Assembly: GCF_018860385.1 (NCBI RefSeq)
Contig: NZ_JAHKPH010000011.1
Coordinates: 124,001-188,000 of the forward strand
DNA: 64,000 nt
From: Reinekea forsetii
GTDB lineage: Bacteria; Pseudomonadota; Gammaproteobacteria; Pseudomonadales; Natronospirillaceae
Direction of reading: 5' to 3'
Shown: one piece after another, positions 8,531 to 17,015 of the stretch
Numbering within the stretch: position 1 is the stretch's first letter
How the letters are laid out: each line of letters starts with the position of its first letter
The notes under the pieces: model-generated
What the model was told of the DNA's origin: nothing
The model's database searches: none
What the model saw: only the letters and a program-made list of their open reading frames with translations
Position numbers and translations under genes: made by a program

Positions 8531-10118
8531 TGATGTTTAAGTCATTAAAAACTTTTAACCAGGCCACTTGATTATCTTGAAGCTTATCGCCAGGACCTTT
8601 TATTTCAATAAACTCATACTCATGCAAGGTTCGTTGAAATAAATCAGGGAAACCAGAGCGGTGGTGTTTTATATCCGTAAGAATATGTTTGAATACGCCA
8701 TGCCATTGTTCGAGGCTGAGAGCGTCAAAGCAGCTTAACACGAGCTCAAGTGTTAAATGTTTCCAATGAACAAATGGATTGCTGATACCTTGCTTTTCTT
8801 GCCACATCGATACCAAAGACGCACGTAGCTGAGATTTATTTTGTGCAAAAATAGATTGAAAGCAAGGCTCTCTTTTTGCATAAAAAGTTTCATCATATAG
8901 ATCCGTTGGTTTGGATTGAAACGGGTGGTGCCAAACCCCAGGAACATCGGCGAACACCGCTGGCCAAATCGCTAAACCAAATATAGACATGGGTAGGGTG
9001 TTTTCTAACCAGTGACAATGGCCTAATGTGCTAGCGGCTAATTCTTCAACTTTGGTGTCTTGTTTGTACACTTCTAAATAGCGTTCATTCCAAATAGGCT
9101 TTGGAAATTTCTCCAATGGACGGGAGAGCGGTTTATTGAGTTTATTTATGAAGCGTTGATAAAAGGTTAACTCGCTTTCCGATTTAGGCTCTGATTGCAA
9201 TTGTTCGATGATAACCAACGCTTCTTGGTACCTTTCGAGCTTATGAAGAATTCTAACCTGTCGCTCACGCGAAGGCGGTAAGCTGTTGGTCTGAAATAGT
9301 GTAAGGCTTAAGTTGAGTTCGTTGAGTTGCTCTAAGCGATAAGCGACACGATTCAAAAGCTTATGCCAACGATACTTCAATGCATCTGAAACCGTTAATG
9401 ATAAACATTGTTCTGCAAAATCATTGAGAAGCGACCAGTTTTTGGCCTCATTGATTAAGTAAAATTCGCTGCTTAAATTACTGAGTTCAAGGTATGTATC
9501 GATATCTTCAGTGCATTGAAAAAATCTATTTTGAGAATCCAGTGGGTATTTTTCATATTGGGCTACGCCAAGATTCTCAAGGATAAAGTCTGTCAGGGTT
9601 TGACGTTCGTTTCCAAAATAGAGCAATTGGAATCGTCTTAAGCAGTCGTAATCACAAGGAGTGATGATTGTTTCGTCGTAACCCCAATCGGCCGGTGTTA
9701 ATAAAGTCTCATCTTCTAACCAAAGCTCTAGCATTTCTGCTTTTTTGATTTTCTCAGTACCTTCAATAAAAAGCGATCGAGATTGGGCGACTGGCAGTAA
9801 GTCGATCAACTCCCAAGCATAGACTTCAGGATTGAATTGAATTAATGATTGTTCGGCGAGCTCTGACAAGGCAATCGCGGTATCTTCAACTTCGGCATAA
9901 TCTAGTTTATCGGCGATAAAATTCGGACCTTTACGCATATAAAGGCGAATCAGCAAGCGCAGTGCCATGGGCGAACAACGGTTGATTCGCGCTAAAAAGG
10001 ATCGGTCTTCAGGGGTGAAAAGATCTTGGTAGCGTTTTTCAACAGTGCTAAGCATTGTTAAAAAATAATCCAAGTAGTAATTATCGTCTGGACGATTAGT
10101 GTTGATAGAGTTGCTCAT
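8499..10118 (-). CDS. FAN1-type VRR-NUC structure-specific nuclease
   Basis: A 539-residue bacterial FAN1-like protein. The C-terminal VRR-NUC domain (about 430-535) shows the PD-(D/E)XK core GFPDLF, then EFIEIKGPGDKLQDNQ, with Asp, ExK and Gln in place. The large N-terminal part is helical and TPR-like, as in the Pseudomonas homologue; no zinc finger is visible. Known relatives cleave 5'-flap and branched DNA and act on interstrand crosslinks. The gene overlaps ruvX upstream by 23 bp and the nuclease-helicase downstream by 32 bp, so the three probably form one transcription unit. I recognise the family but no settled bacterial gene name. Confidence 0.9.
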   Translation of the reverse strand: MSNSINTNRPDDNYYLDYFLTMLSTVEKRYQDLFTPEDRSFLARINRCSPMALRLLIRLYMRKGPNFIADKLDYAEVEDTAIALSELAEQSLIQFNPEVYAWELIDLLPVAQSRSLFIEGTEKIKKAEMLELWLEDETLLTPADWGYDETIITPCDYDCLRRFQLLYFGNERQTLTDFILENLGVAQYEKYPLDSQNRFFQCTEDIDTYLELSNLSSEFYLINEAKNWSLLNDFAEQCLSLTVSDALKYRWHKLLNRVAYRLEQLNELNLSLTLFQTNSLPPSRERQVRILHKLERYQEALVIIEQLQSEPKSESELTFYQRFINKLNKPLSRPLEKFPKPIWNERYLEVYKQDTKVEELAASTLGHCHWLENTLPMSIFGLAIWPAVFADVPGVWHHPFQSKPTDLYDETFYAKREPCFQSIFAQNKSQLRASLVSMWQEKQGISNPFVHWKHLTLELVLSCFDALSLEQWHGVFKHILTDIKHHRSGFPDLFQRTLHEYEFIEIKGPGDKLQDNQVAWLKVFNDLNINASVCYVSYL

Positions 10119-10524
10119 TTAACCAGCTTTGTAAAATAATTTGAGCCGCAATGCTATCGACCTTGGCTTTACGAGCTTTAGACAGCGCCATTGGCTGGCT
10201 ACTTATATGGTGCATGGCTTCCTTTGTGGATAAGCGTTCATCTATGCCATTGGCGGGAAGACCATAGCGGCCATGTAAACGCTTGCGAAATTTGTGTGCC
10301 CTGACCGTCATTTCTGATTCGGAGCCATCCATATTAAACGGAATGCCCACGACAAAGCCTTTGGGTTTCCATTCTTGAACGAGTTTATCAATGTCATCCC
10401 AATTCGGGATGCCGTTTTTGGCCCTTAATGGCTTTAGCTCAGACGCAGTGTGGGTTTGCGTTTGCCCGCAAGCAACGCCAATCCAGCCAGTTCCCCAATC
10501 AAATCCTAACCAGGTATCAGCCAT
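10096..10524 (-). CDS. ruvX: RuvX/YqgF pre-16S rRNA nuclease, putative Holliday junction resolvase
   Basis: A 142-residue RNase H-fold protein of the YqgF family, needed for 16S rRNA 5'-end maturation in E. coli and annotated historically as a resolvase. The three acidic sites are visible: GFDWGTGWIGVACG, DERLSTKEA and KVDSIAAQIIL. Length is normal (E. coli 138). It overlaps the tonB-like gene by 8 bp and the FAN1-type gene by 23 bp. In Pseudomonas and E. coli yqgE lies immediately upstream of this gene; here tonB abuts it directly. Confidence 0.95.
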   Translation of the reverse strand: MADTWLGFDWGTGWIGVACGQTQTHTASELKPLRAKNGIPNWDDIDKLVQEWKPKGFVVGIPFNMDGSESEMTVRAHKFRKRLHGRYGLPANGIDERLSTKEAMHHISSQPMALSKARKAKVDSIAAQIILQSWLNEQLYQH

Positions 10525-11410
10525 CGGCGCTAAACCGAGTTTGGCCGTCTACTCTAAAATGCCAAGTACGCATAATGACTAAAACATTATTGTCTTCGAG
10601 CACTTCGGCGCTAAGTGGTTCAAAGGGGGCTGAAAGGTGAACAATTTGTTTTGCTGCCTGATCCAAAATGCTGCTTCCCGAAGGACGAGTCACCGATACG
10701 CTTCTTAAAGAACCATCTTCATTTATTTCTACCGCTAAGCCCACCGAGCCTATCAGTCTTCTTTCTCGGGCGGCTTCGGGGTAATTTTGATTGCCGATGC
10801 GTTCGACTTTTTGCAGCCAATTGTGAATGTAGGCAGCATCTGCAGCGCGTTTAGCGGAAACTGCGGTCAAGGTTTTGGTACGAGGACGTTTGGCATAATT
10901 TTGCCGACTATCGTCTAGCAGGGCCTTTAACGTAGCTACATCGGTTATGTTGTTTAAGATAATGTTCTCTTGCTCTGCATTCGCTGAATCGGCAGAACCA
11001 TCATCACTTGAGCTGCTGTTAGCCGCAAAATCACTCAATTTACTGGTGGTAATAATTCGGTCGTGGCTCACACTCAACTCGGTATAGGCTAAATGTTGAA
11101 TGGTTGGCGTTGTTTGGAAAATTTGGTTTTCTTCTATGTCGGCTTCTTGGTCAGATTTAAGAAGCTGTTTGTCATCTAGTGTGCCACTGCCCACTTGGTC
11201 ATTGTCGGCTAAGAAGTCGGCCTCATCGAGGCTGACTTCTTCGTTGCTCTTATGCACGCTCAGCGTTACATCGAGCGTCGGGCTGCTTTGCTTTTGGGTG
11301 AATGAGCTAAAGCTGACACCGAATATCAGCAATGCGTGCAAGGCTATCGCTAGAAATACAGTGAAACTTAAGCGATCAATCGCGCCGATTTTTGCAGTTT
11401 GTGTGGCCAT
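10517..11410 (-). CDS. TonB-family energy transducer
   Basis: A 297-residue TonB-type protein. It has one N-terminal membrane anchor (about residues 14-36), an unusually acidic and Ser/Asp/Gln-rich periplasmic linker in place of the usual Pro-Lys/Pro-Glu rod, and a C-terminal TonB domain (about 205-295) with IGNQNYPEAARERRLIGSV and the terminal WHFRV. It sits between gshB and ruvX beside the Pil-Chp operon, the position of the P. aeruginosa tonB3 gene, which is known to affect twitching motility and pilus assembly. A role in pilus function is therefore plausible, but is inference from position. No exbB/exbD is present nearby. Confidence 0.88.
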   Translation of the reverse strand: MATQTAKIGAIDRLSFTVFLAIALHALLIFGVSFSSFTQKQSSPTLDVTLSVHKSNEEVSLDEADFLADNDQVGSGTLDDKQLLKSDQEADIEENQIFQTTPTIQHLAYTELSVSHDRIITTSKLSDFAANSSSSDDGSADSANAEQENIILNNITDVATLKALLDDSRQNYAKRPRTKTLTAVSAKRAADAAYIHNWLQKVERIGNQNYPEAARERRLIGSVGLAVEINEDGSLRSVSVTRPSGSSILDQAAKQIVHLSAPFEPLSAEVLEDNNVLVIMRTWHFRVDGQTRFSADG

Positions 11411-11413
11411 GTA

Positions 11414-12367
11414 TTACTTCTTTACCAGTCTTTTTTCAATTGCGTTCATTAAATCTGCAGAGATATTTGTATTGTAGGCTGTGTCAATTTCTCGAATGCA
11501 GGTGGGGCTGGTGACGTTTACTTCCGTCAAAAACTCGCCGATAACATCTAGGCCGACAAATAATAACCCACGCTTCACAAGCTCTGGTGCGACCTGGTTC
11601 GCAATCCAGCGGTCTTTTTCAGTGAGCGGTTGAGCAACACCACGACCGCCTGCTGCCAAATTGCCACGCGTTTCGCCTTTTGCCGGTATTCTGGCTAAAC
11701 AATAGTCTACTGGTTTGCCATCGACAATAAGGATGCGTTTGTCACCCTCTGTAATTTCGGGCAAGAACTTCTGCGCCATAATTTGTTCTTGGCCATTATT
11801 TGTCAGCGTCTCAATGATTACACCAACATTCGGGTCATTAGGCTTTAAACGGAAAATGGCAGTGCCGCCCATTCCATCTAATGGCTTAAAAATAACATCC
11901 TGATGCTGCTGGTGAAATTGTCGTAACAAAGTCGAATCACGAGTGACCAAATGTGGTGGTGTGCATTGTGCAAAGTGGGTCGCAAATAGCTTTTCGTTAC
12001 AGTCTCTCAGGCTTTGCGGCTTATTAACCACTAAGCTCCCTTGCTGCTCGGCCATTTCGAGCAAGTAGGTTGCATACACAAATTCATTGTCAAAAGGTGG
12101 GTCTTTACGCATTAAGATGACGTCGAAATCGGCCAGTGGTCGGCTTGTTTTGTCTCCTAGCTGATAGAAGGCGTTTGGATCACGATCTACCGTGAGAGGC
12201 GTGCTCAGACCCTTAGCGATGCCATTTTCGAGGTATAAATCGGGTAAGGTTAAATAATGGAGCTCCCAACCCTTGTCTGCAGCGGCCCACAACATAGCCA
12301 GAGAACTGTCTTTTTTGTAATTTATCGTTTCAATTGGATCCATTACGATGGCAAGTTTGATTGTCAT
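11414..12367 (-). CDS. gshB: Glutathione synthetase
   Basis: A 317-residue ATP-grasp ligase that joins gamma-glutamylcysteine and glycine, the last step of glutathione synthesis. Typical stretches are IKLAIVMDPIETINYKKDSS at the N-terminus, FDVILMRKDPPFDNEF, VVNKPQSLRDCNEKLFA, IFKPLDGMGGTAIF and EVNVTSPTCIREID. Length matches E. coli GshB (316). The gene ends 3 bp before tonB and is divergent from pilG across about 250 bp, the same neighbourhood as in Pseudomonas. Confidence 0.97.
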   Translation of the reverse strand: MTIKLAIVMDPIETINYKKDSSLAMLWAAADKGWELHYLTLPDLYLENGIAKGLSTPLTVDRDPNAFYQLGDKTSRPLADFDVILMRKDPPFDNEFVYATYLLEMAEQQGSLVVNKPQSLRDCNEKLFATHFAQCTPPHLVTRDSTLLRQFHQQHQDVIFKPLDGMGGTAIFRLKPNDPNVGVIIETLTNNGQEQIMAQKFLPEITEGDKRILIVDGKPVDYCLARIPAKGETRGNLAAGGRGVAQPLTEKDRWIANQVAPELVKRGLLFVGLDVIGEFLTEVNVTSPTCIREIDTAYNTNISADLMNAIEKRLVKK

Positions 12368-12619
12368 GGTCTTCTCTTAATAAATTGGGATATTGAATAC
12401 ATGGTAAAGCAAAGTTCTGAAAGTCAAAATAACTTTCTTAACAGACAGTTATAGCGATAAGTTAGAATCTATGATAAAAGTTAGCCCTTGAAAAATTAGC
12501 TAAATTTTCCGTCGTTATGGAATAGGCATGTTAGACTGTAGTCATGTTATTTTCGAGAATAATAAGCTAACATTGTTTGAAATTTATTATGTGTAAAGCG
12601 CTAAACCTTGGGATGGCTT

Positions 12620-13000
12620 ATGGATACCAGTTTTGACAATTTGAAGGTAATGGTAATAGATGACTCTAAAACCATTCGTCGCACAGCAGAAACGCTACTG
12701 AAGAAGGTAGGCTGTGAAGTCATTACCGCAACAGACGGGTTCGACGCGTTGGCTAAAATAGCCGATTCTAAGCCAGATATTATCTTTGTAGATATCATGA
12801 TGCCTAGATTAGACGGCTATCAAACCTGCGCACTGATCAAAAATAACAGTGCATTTAAAGAAACACCGGTCATTATGCTTTCCAGTAAAGACGGGCTGTT
12901 TGATAAGGCAAAAGGTAGAATAGTTGGTTCAGATCAATATTTGACCAAGCCTTTTGGAAAAGACGAATTGCTAGGTGCAATTCGAGACTACGTTAAGTAG
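12620..13000 (+). CDS. pilG: Twitching motility response regulator PilG
   Basis: A 126-residue CheY-like receiver, first gene of the Pil-Chp operon. Acidic pocket MVIDDSKTIRR, acceptor Asp58 in IIFVDIMMPRLDGY, and YLTKPFGKDELLGAI with the conserved Lys-Pro. In P. aeruginosa PilG is phosphorylated by ChpA and promotes pilus extension, polarity and cAMP production. The ATG at 12620 is preferred over an in-frame TTG at 12608 because it has a GGGA ribosome site at about 7 nt and gives the family N-terminus. Order pilG-pilH-pilI-pilJ-pilK-chpA-chpB-chpC is fully conserved here. Confidence 0.95.
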   Translation: MDTSFDNLKVMVIDDSKTIRRTAETLLKKVGCEVITATDGFDALAKIADSKPDIIFVDIMMPRLDGYQTCALIKNNSAFKETPVIMLSSKDGLFDKAKGRIVGSDQYLTKPFGKDELLGAIRDYVK

Positions 13001-13035
13001 AAAAACGAAATTAGTAAACGAAACAAGGGTATGTT

Positions 13036-13413
13036 ATGCCACGAGTCTTAATAGTTGATGATTCTCCAACCGAGACCTATGCCTTTCAAGGTATGTTAGA
13101 GAAGCATGGAATAGAAGTATTGACCGCCGATAACGGTGCTGATGGTGTTGCGCTGGCTCGCCAAGAGCTGCCTGATGTTGTGTTGATGGATATTGTAATG
13201 CCGGGTTTAAACGGCTTCCAAGCTACCCGTCAGCTCACTAAAGGTGCAGACACCGCCCACATTCCGGTTGTCATTGTCACTACAAAAGACCAAGAAACAG
13301 ATCGAGTTTGGGGTCGTCGACAAGGGGCTTCAGGCTACCTAGTCAAGCCAGTAGCCGAAGCAGAGCTGCTTAAAACTATTGAAGCTGTGATGGCTGGCAA
13401 AACCTTAGGTTAA
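13036..13413 (+). CDS. pilH: Twitching motility response regulator PilH
   Basis: A 125-residue receiver domain. It has RVLIVDDSPTETYAFQ, acceptor Asp52 in VVLMDIVMPGLNGFQ, and GYLVKPV. The PTE sequence after the acidic pair and the GLNGFQATR loop are typical PilH traits that separate it from PilG. In P. aeruginosa PilH acts as a second ChpA target that lowers PilG output and affects retraction. It lies 35 bp after pilG and 5 bp before pilI. Confidence 0.95.
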   Translation: MPRVLIVDDSPTETYAFQGMLEKHGIEVLTADNGADGVALARQELPDVVLMDIVMPGLNGFQATRQLTKGADTAHIPVVIVTTKDQETDRVWGRRQGASGYLVKPVAEAELLKTIEAVMAGKTLG

Positions 13414-13418
13414 TTGCG

Positions 13419-13955
13419 ATGACCGAAGTAACCCCGATCACGCTGCTTAGAGGAATTGAGTCTCGTGTGCGCCACAGCGCTAAAGGCTTACCAGAGCAAG
13501 GTGAGGTTGCACAAACATGGAGTGGGATTGGCTTTCGTATCGGTGAGCATCACTTTGTTGCCCCGATGTCGGAGGTAAAGGAGATCTTGCGAGTACCCGA
13601 TTTTACCCGCCTGCCTAATGTGCAGTCATGGGTTCTTGGTGTGTCTAATATTCGTGGCCGACTCATTCCAATTATAGATTTAAATGACTTTTTATCTTAT
13701 GAAAGTAATCAAGCTATCCGTAATCGACGTATTTTGGTCATAGAGCAAAATGAGCAGAGCGATGGATTGGTTATCGATGGGGTAGAAGGTATGCAGTATT
13801 TCCCAATAGACGATTTCGATGAATCTACACCGAATATTCCAGAAGGCATAAAACCTTTTGTAAGTGGGCACTTCGTGAAAGACAAGCGAATATGGTGCCG
13901 ATTTAATATGCGGGAATTGTTTGAAAGTGAAGAGTTTCAAGGTGTTGCCGTTTAG
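13419..13955 (+). CDS. pilI: CheW-like adaptor PilI
   Basis: A 178-residue CheW-domain protein that couples the PilJ receptor to the ChpA kinase. The CheW fold covers most of the protein from IGFRIGEHHFVAPMSEVKEI; the diagnostic segment is VLGVSNIRGRLIPIIDL, followed by NRRILVIEQ and DGLVIDGVEGMQ. It is soluble. It begins 5 bp after the pilH stop. Confidence 0.95.
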   Translation: MTEVTPITLLRGIESRVRHSAKGLPEQGEVAQTWSGIGFRIGEHHFVAPMSEVKEILRVPDFTRLPNVQSWVLGVSNIRGRLIPIIDLNDFLSYESNQAIRNRRILVIEQNEQSDGLVIDGVEGMQYFPIDDFDESTPNIPEGIKPFVSGHFVKDKRIWCRFNMRELFESEEFQGVAV

Positions 13956-14024
13956 GTCGCACCTTTTCTTATATATAAAAGACGTTAAATAGATGGCAAC
14001 CAGAAGCCAGACTGGAGTTCAAAA

Positions 14025-16121
14025 ATGAAACAAAGAGCCGGAAACCTGCTGACAATTCTCGGTACCAACCGATTACTCAGTATCTTGCTTGCCGCCTTGT
14101 TGGTGGTAATTATCGCGGCAGTTGCCGTAGTTGCGCACGTTGGTACCTTAACTCGGTACGATCAAGAGTTATTGGAAAATGCCGCAGAACTCAGGGTATT
14201 GTCTCAGGAACTGGCTAAAAACGCCTCGGAAGCATCCGCAGGTAAAGAAGAAGCCTTCTCTTTGCTTCAACGAGCGCGTGCCGAATTTGAAATTCGCTGG
14301 AATTACATTCTTCAAGGTAATCCCGTTAGTGGCGTACCGGCATTAAGTGAACACGCAAGTGGCGTTGATGCTAGCCGATTAGGCAGTGTTTGGACTGGTG
14401 TGAGTGAATCATCTAACCTTATTGTTGATTCACGTGACGTTATTCTTGAGTTACATGGAACGGCCAATACCCTTTCTGAACGTATTCCTGAATTACAAGT
14501 AGAATACGATGAAGTTGTTGAGATTTTATTGGAAAACGGCGCTGGCGCGGGTCAGGTCGCTCTTGCACAACGACAGTCTTGGTTAGCTGAACGTATCGTA
14601 CGGTCTATTAACAACGTACTTGTGGGTGGCGAAGGTGCCGTAATGGCCGCCGACTCATTTGAACGAGATGCAGCACTCTTTGCACGTGTACTACAAGGTA
14701 TGCGTTTAGGTGACGACAACTTAGACATTCAAAAGGTAGAAGACCCTGAAGCAGCCGCCTCCTTGAATGATATTGCTGAAATTTTTGAAATTGTATCTGG
14801 CTCAGTTTCTCAAATTATGGCGACGTCTCCAGAGCTATTCCAGGTACGTGAAGCCTCTAGTAACATATTCTCTGATTCACAAACTCTACTTGAGTTAGCA
14901 TCCGATCTAATCGGCCAAATGCAGGTTGCCGCCGATACACGTCTATTTAATTCAAACTGGGTTTTATTGTTGGGTTTGATAGCGATGCTGTTAATTGCCG
15001 GCGCGGTATTTGTAATTATTCGTGATACACAGAGCGATTTACAGCAAACAGCTGAAACTAACGAGCAAAACCAGAACGCAATTTTACGTTTACTTGATGA
15101 ACTTGCCGACTTAGCCGACGGTGACTTGACGACTCAGGCCACGGTAACCGAAGACTTTACAGGTGCTATTGCCGACTCGATTAACTTCGCAATCGACCAA
15201 ATGCGCTCGCTGGTATCGGCGATTAACACAACAGCGGTTCAGGTGACCTCAGCGGCACAAGAAACTCAGGCAACGGCGATGCACCTTGCCGAAGCATCAG
15301 AGCATCAGGCCCAAGAAATTGCTGGAGCATCAGCGGCGGTAAACGAAATGGCCGTCTCTATTGACCAAGTATCCGCGAACGCCGCGGAATCAGCCGCGGT
15401 GGCAGAGCGATCGGTTGCGATCGCTAAAAAAGGTGCCGACGTGGTACAGGCAACCATTAACGGCATGGATAACATTCGTGAGCAGATTCAAGAAACATCG
15501 AAGCGTATTAAACGATTGGGTGAATCTTCACAGGAAATTGGTGACATCGTATCGTTGATTAACGACATTGCAGACCAAACCAACATTCTTGCACTTAACG
15601 CCGCAATTCAGGCTTCGATGGCGGGTGATGCTGGTCGAGGCTTCGCGGTTGTTGCCGACGAAGTACAGCGCCTTGCAGAACGTTCATCTGCTGCAACAAA
15701 GCAGATTGAAGCACTGGTTAAGACCATTCAGAACGATACCAACGAAGCGGTAATCTCGATGGAACAAACGGTTGCCGAGGTTGTACGTGGAGCTCGCCTT
15801 GCGCAAGACGCCGGTGTTGCACTGGAAGAAATTGAAAGCGTATCGAAAAACCTAGCTGACTTGATTCAGAACATTTCGAACGCAGCGAGACAGCAGGCAT
15901 CATCTGCGGGTCATATTTCAAATACGATGAACGTCATTCAAGAGATTACCTCGCAAACATCAGCGGGTACGACTGCAACGGCTAAATCGATTGGTAACTT
16001 AGCTCAATTGGCCAACGACCTTCAGTCTTCGGTTGCCGGCTTTAAGCTACCTGAAAATGACGATGATCTAGAATCACTTTCTATTCCAGATCTAGACGAT
16101 GAATTTGTAACTGCGGTTTAA
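14025..16121 (+). CDS. pilJ: Methyl-accepting chemotaxis receptor PilJ
   Basis: A 698-residue transmembrane receptor for the Pil-Chp pathway. TM1 is about residues 18-42 and TM2 about 309-331, giving a periplasmic sensor of some 265 residues; a HAMP-like stretch follows. The signalling hairpin is typical (IADQTNILALNAAIQASMAG, then GRGFAVVADEVQRLAERS). P. aeruginosa PilJ (682 aa) senses pilin subunits or tension. The acidic C-terminal tail ending LDDEFVTAV has no CheR/CheB docking pentapeptide that I can recognise. A strong GGAG ribosome site precedes the ATG. Confidence 0.95.
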   Translation: MKQRAGNLLTILGTNRLLSILLAALLVVIIAAVAVVAHVGTLTRYDQELLENAAELRVLSQELAKNASEASAGKEEAFSLLQRARAEFEIRWNYILQGNPVSGVPALSEHASGVDASRLGSVWTGVSESSNLIVDSRDVILELHGTANTLSERIPELQVEYDEVVEILLENGAGAGQVALAQRQSWLAERIVRSINNVLVGGEGAVMAADSFERDAALFARVLQGMRLGDDNLDIQKVEDPEAAASLNDIAEIFEIVSGSVSQIMATSPELFQVREASSNIFSDSQTLLELASDLIGQMQVAADTRLFNSNWVLLLGLIAMLLIAGAVFVIIRDTQSDLQQTAETNEQNQNAILRLLDELADLADGDLTTQATVTEDFTGAIADSINFAIDQMRSLVSAINTTAVQVTSAAQETQATAMHLAEASEHQAQEIAGASAAVNEMAVSIDQVSANAAESAAVAERSVAIAKKGADVVQATINGMDNIREQIQETSKRIKRLGESSQEIGDIVSLINDIADQTNILALNAAIQASMAGDAGRGFAVVADEVQRLAERSSAATKQIEALVKTIQNDTNEAVISMEQTVAEVVRGARLAQDAGVALEEIESVSKNLADLIQNISNAARQQASSAGHISNTMNVIQEITSQTSAGTTATAKSIGNLAQLANDLQSSVAGFKLPENDDDLESLSIPDLDDEFVTAV

Positions 16122-16150
16122 GGCTGCGGTTACAAAAACAAGAGAAAACT

Positions 16151-16999
16151 ATGGTTGTGTCTGTAAACCAATCGCCAGATTTATCGGATGCCGCATTCGC
16201 TTGCTGGCAAGATACGATAGAAGAGCGGCTTGGTTTGCAGCTTCCAGATCATCGCCGTAGTTTTCTGAAAACCTGTTTGTCTATACGAATGCGAGAGGTG
16301 GGTTTCGATGACTACCTCACCTATCACGAGTTTGTAATGCAAGGCGATAGGGGGCTGATTGAGTGGAATCAGTTGATCGACCGGATAACGGTACAAGAAA
16401 CTCGTTTTTTCCGAGATCCAGCAGCGCTGGCCCTAGTAAAAGACTACCTTGTTCGACGTTTAAAAAGAGACGAATCAGCGCTCAGCGTTTGGAGTGTAGG
16501 CTGTTCATCTGGTGAAGAGACTTACAGCTTAGCCATTTTGATCGAAGAAGTTCTCGCTAAGCATGAATCTTCAAGTGATATTCGTTACGGCATAACAGGT
16601 ACTGATGTCAGTAAAAAAGGTTTAAAGGCGGCTTCAGAGGGGAAATATGCTCTTCGGCGCCTAGAAACGCTCGATAAACGATTAGTGGATCGATACTTTA
16701 CCGATGTTGGTGGCAGTAAACAGGTCGTTAAAAGCACTCGTGACCGTGCCTGCTTTGTTCGATTAAATTTGTTGGAGTTAGCGCGCTCTCCATTGAATAA
16801 CTTAGATGTAATTTATTGTCAAAATGTACTCATCTATTTTAGAAAATGGCGACGCAAAGACATTGTCTCTGAGTTAGCTAGCCGCCTTAAGCCAGGTGGC
16901 ATATTAGTGTTAGGCCTTGGAGAGATTGTCGATTGGAATATGCCAGATTTAACGCGTGTTCCAGGTGAACGTGCGCTAGCTTACATAAAACGTAAATAA
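16151..16999 (+). CDS. pilK: CheR-type receptor methyltransferase PilK
   Basis: A 282-residue SAM-dependent glutamate methyltransferase expected to methylate PilJ. An N-terminal helical CheR domain contains ITVQETRFFRDP; the catalytic domain has the SAM loop VWSVGCSSGEETYSLAI, the acidic GITGTDVSKKGL, and VIYCQNVLIYF. It stands between pilJ and chpA as in Pseudomonas, and a GGGGAAA ribosome site for chpA follows directly. Confidence 0.94.
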   Translation: MVVSVNQSPDLSDAAFACWQDTIEERLGLQLPDHRRSFLKTCLSIRMREVGFDDYLTYHEFVMQGDRGLIEWNQLIDRITVQETRFFRDPAALALVKDYLVRRLKRDESALSVWSVGCSSGEETYSLAILIEEVLAKHESSSDIRYGITGTDVSKKGLKAASEGKYALRRLETLDKRLVDRYFTDVGGSKQVVKSTRDRACFVRLNLLELARSPLNNLDVIYCQNVLIYFRKWRRKDIVSELASRLKPGGILVLGLGEIVDWNMPDLTRVPGERALAYIKRK

Positions 17000-17015
17000 T
17001 AATGGGGAAATCGGC

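Noticed and set aside
12368-12619. Promoters in the gshB-pilG divergent region
   Set aside because: A TTGACT on the minus strand and several AT-rich -10-like words on the plus strand are present, but no pair has good hexamers with acceptable spacing, so none is reported.
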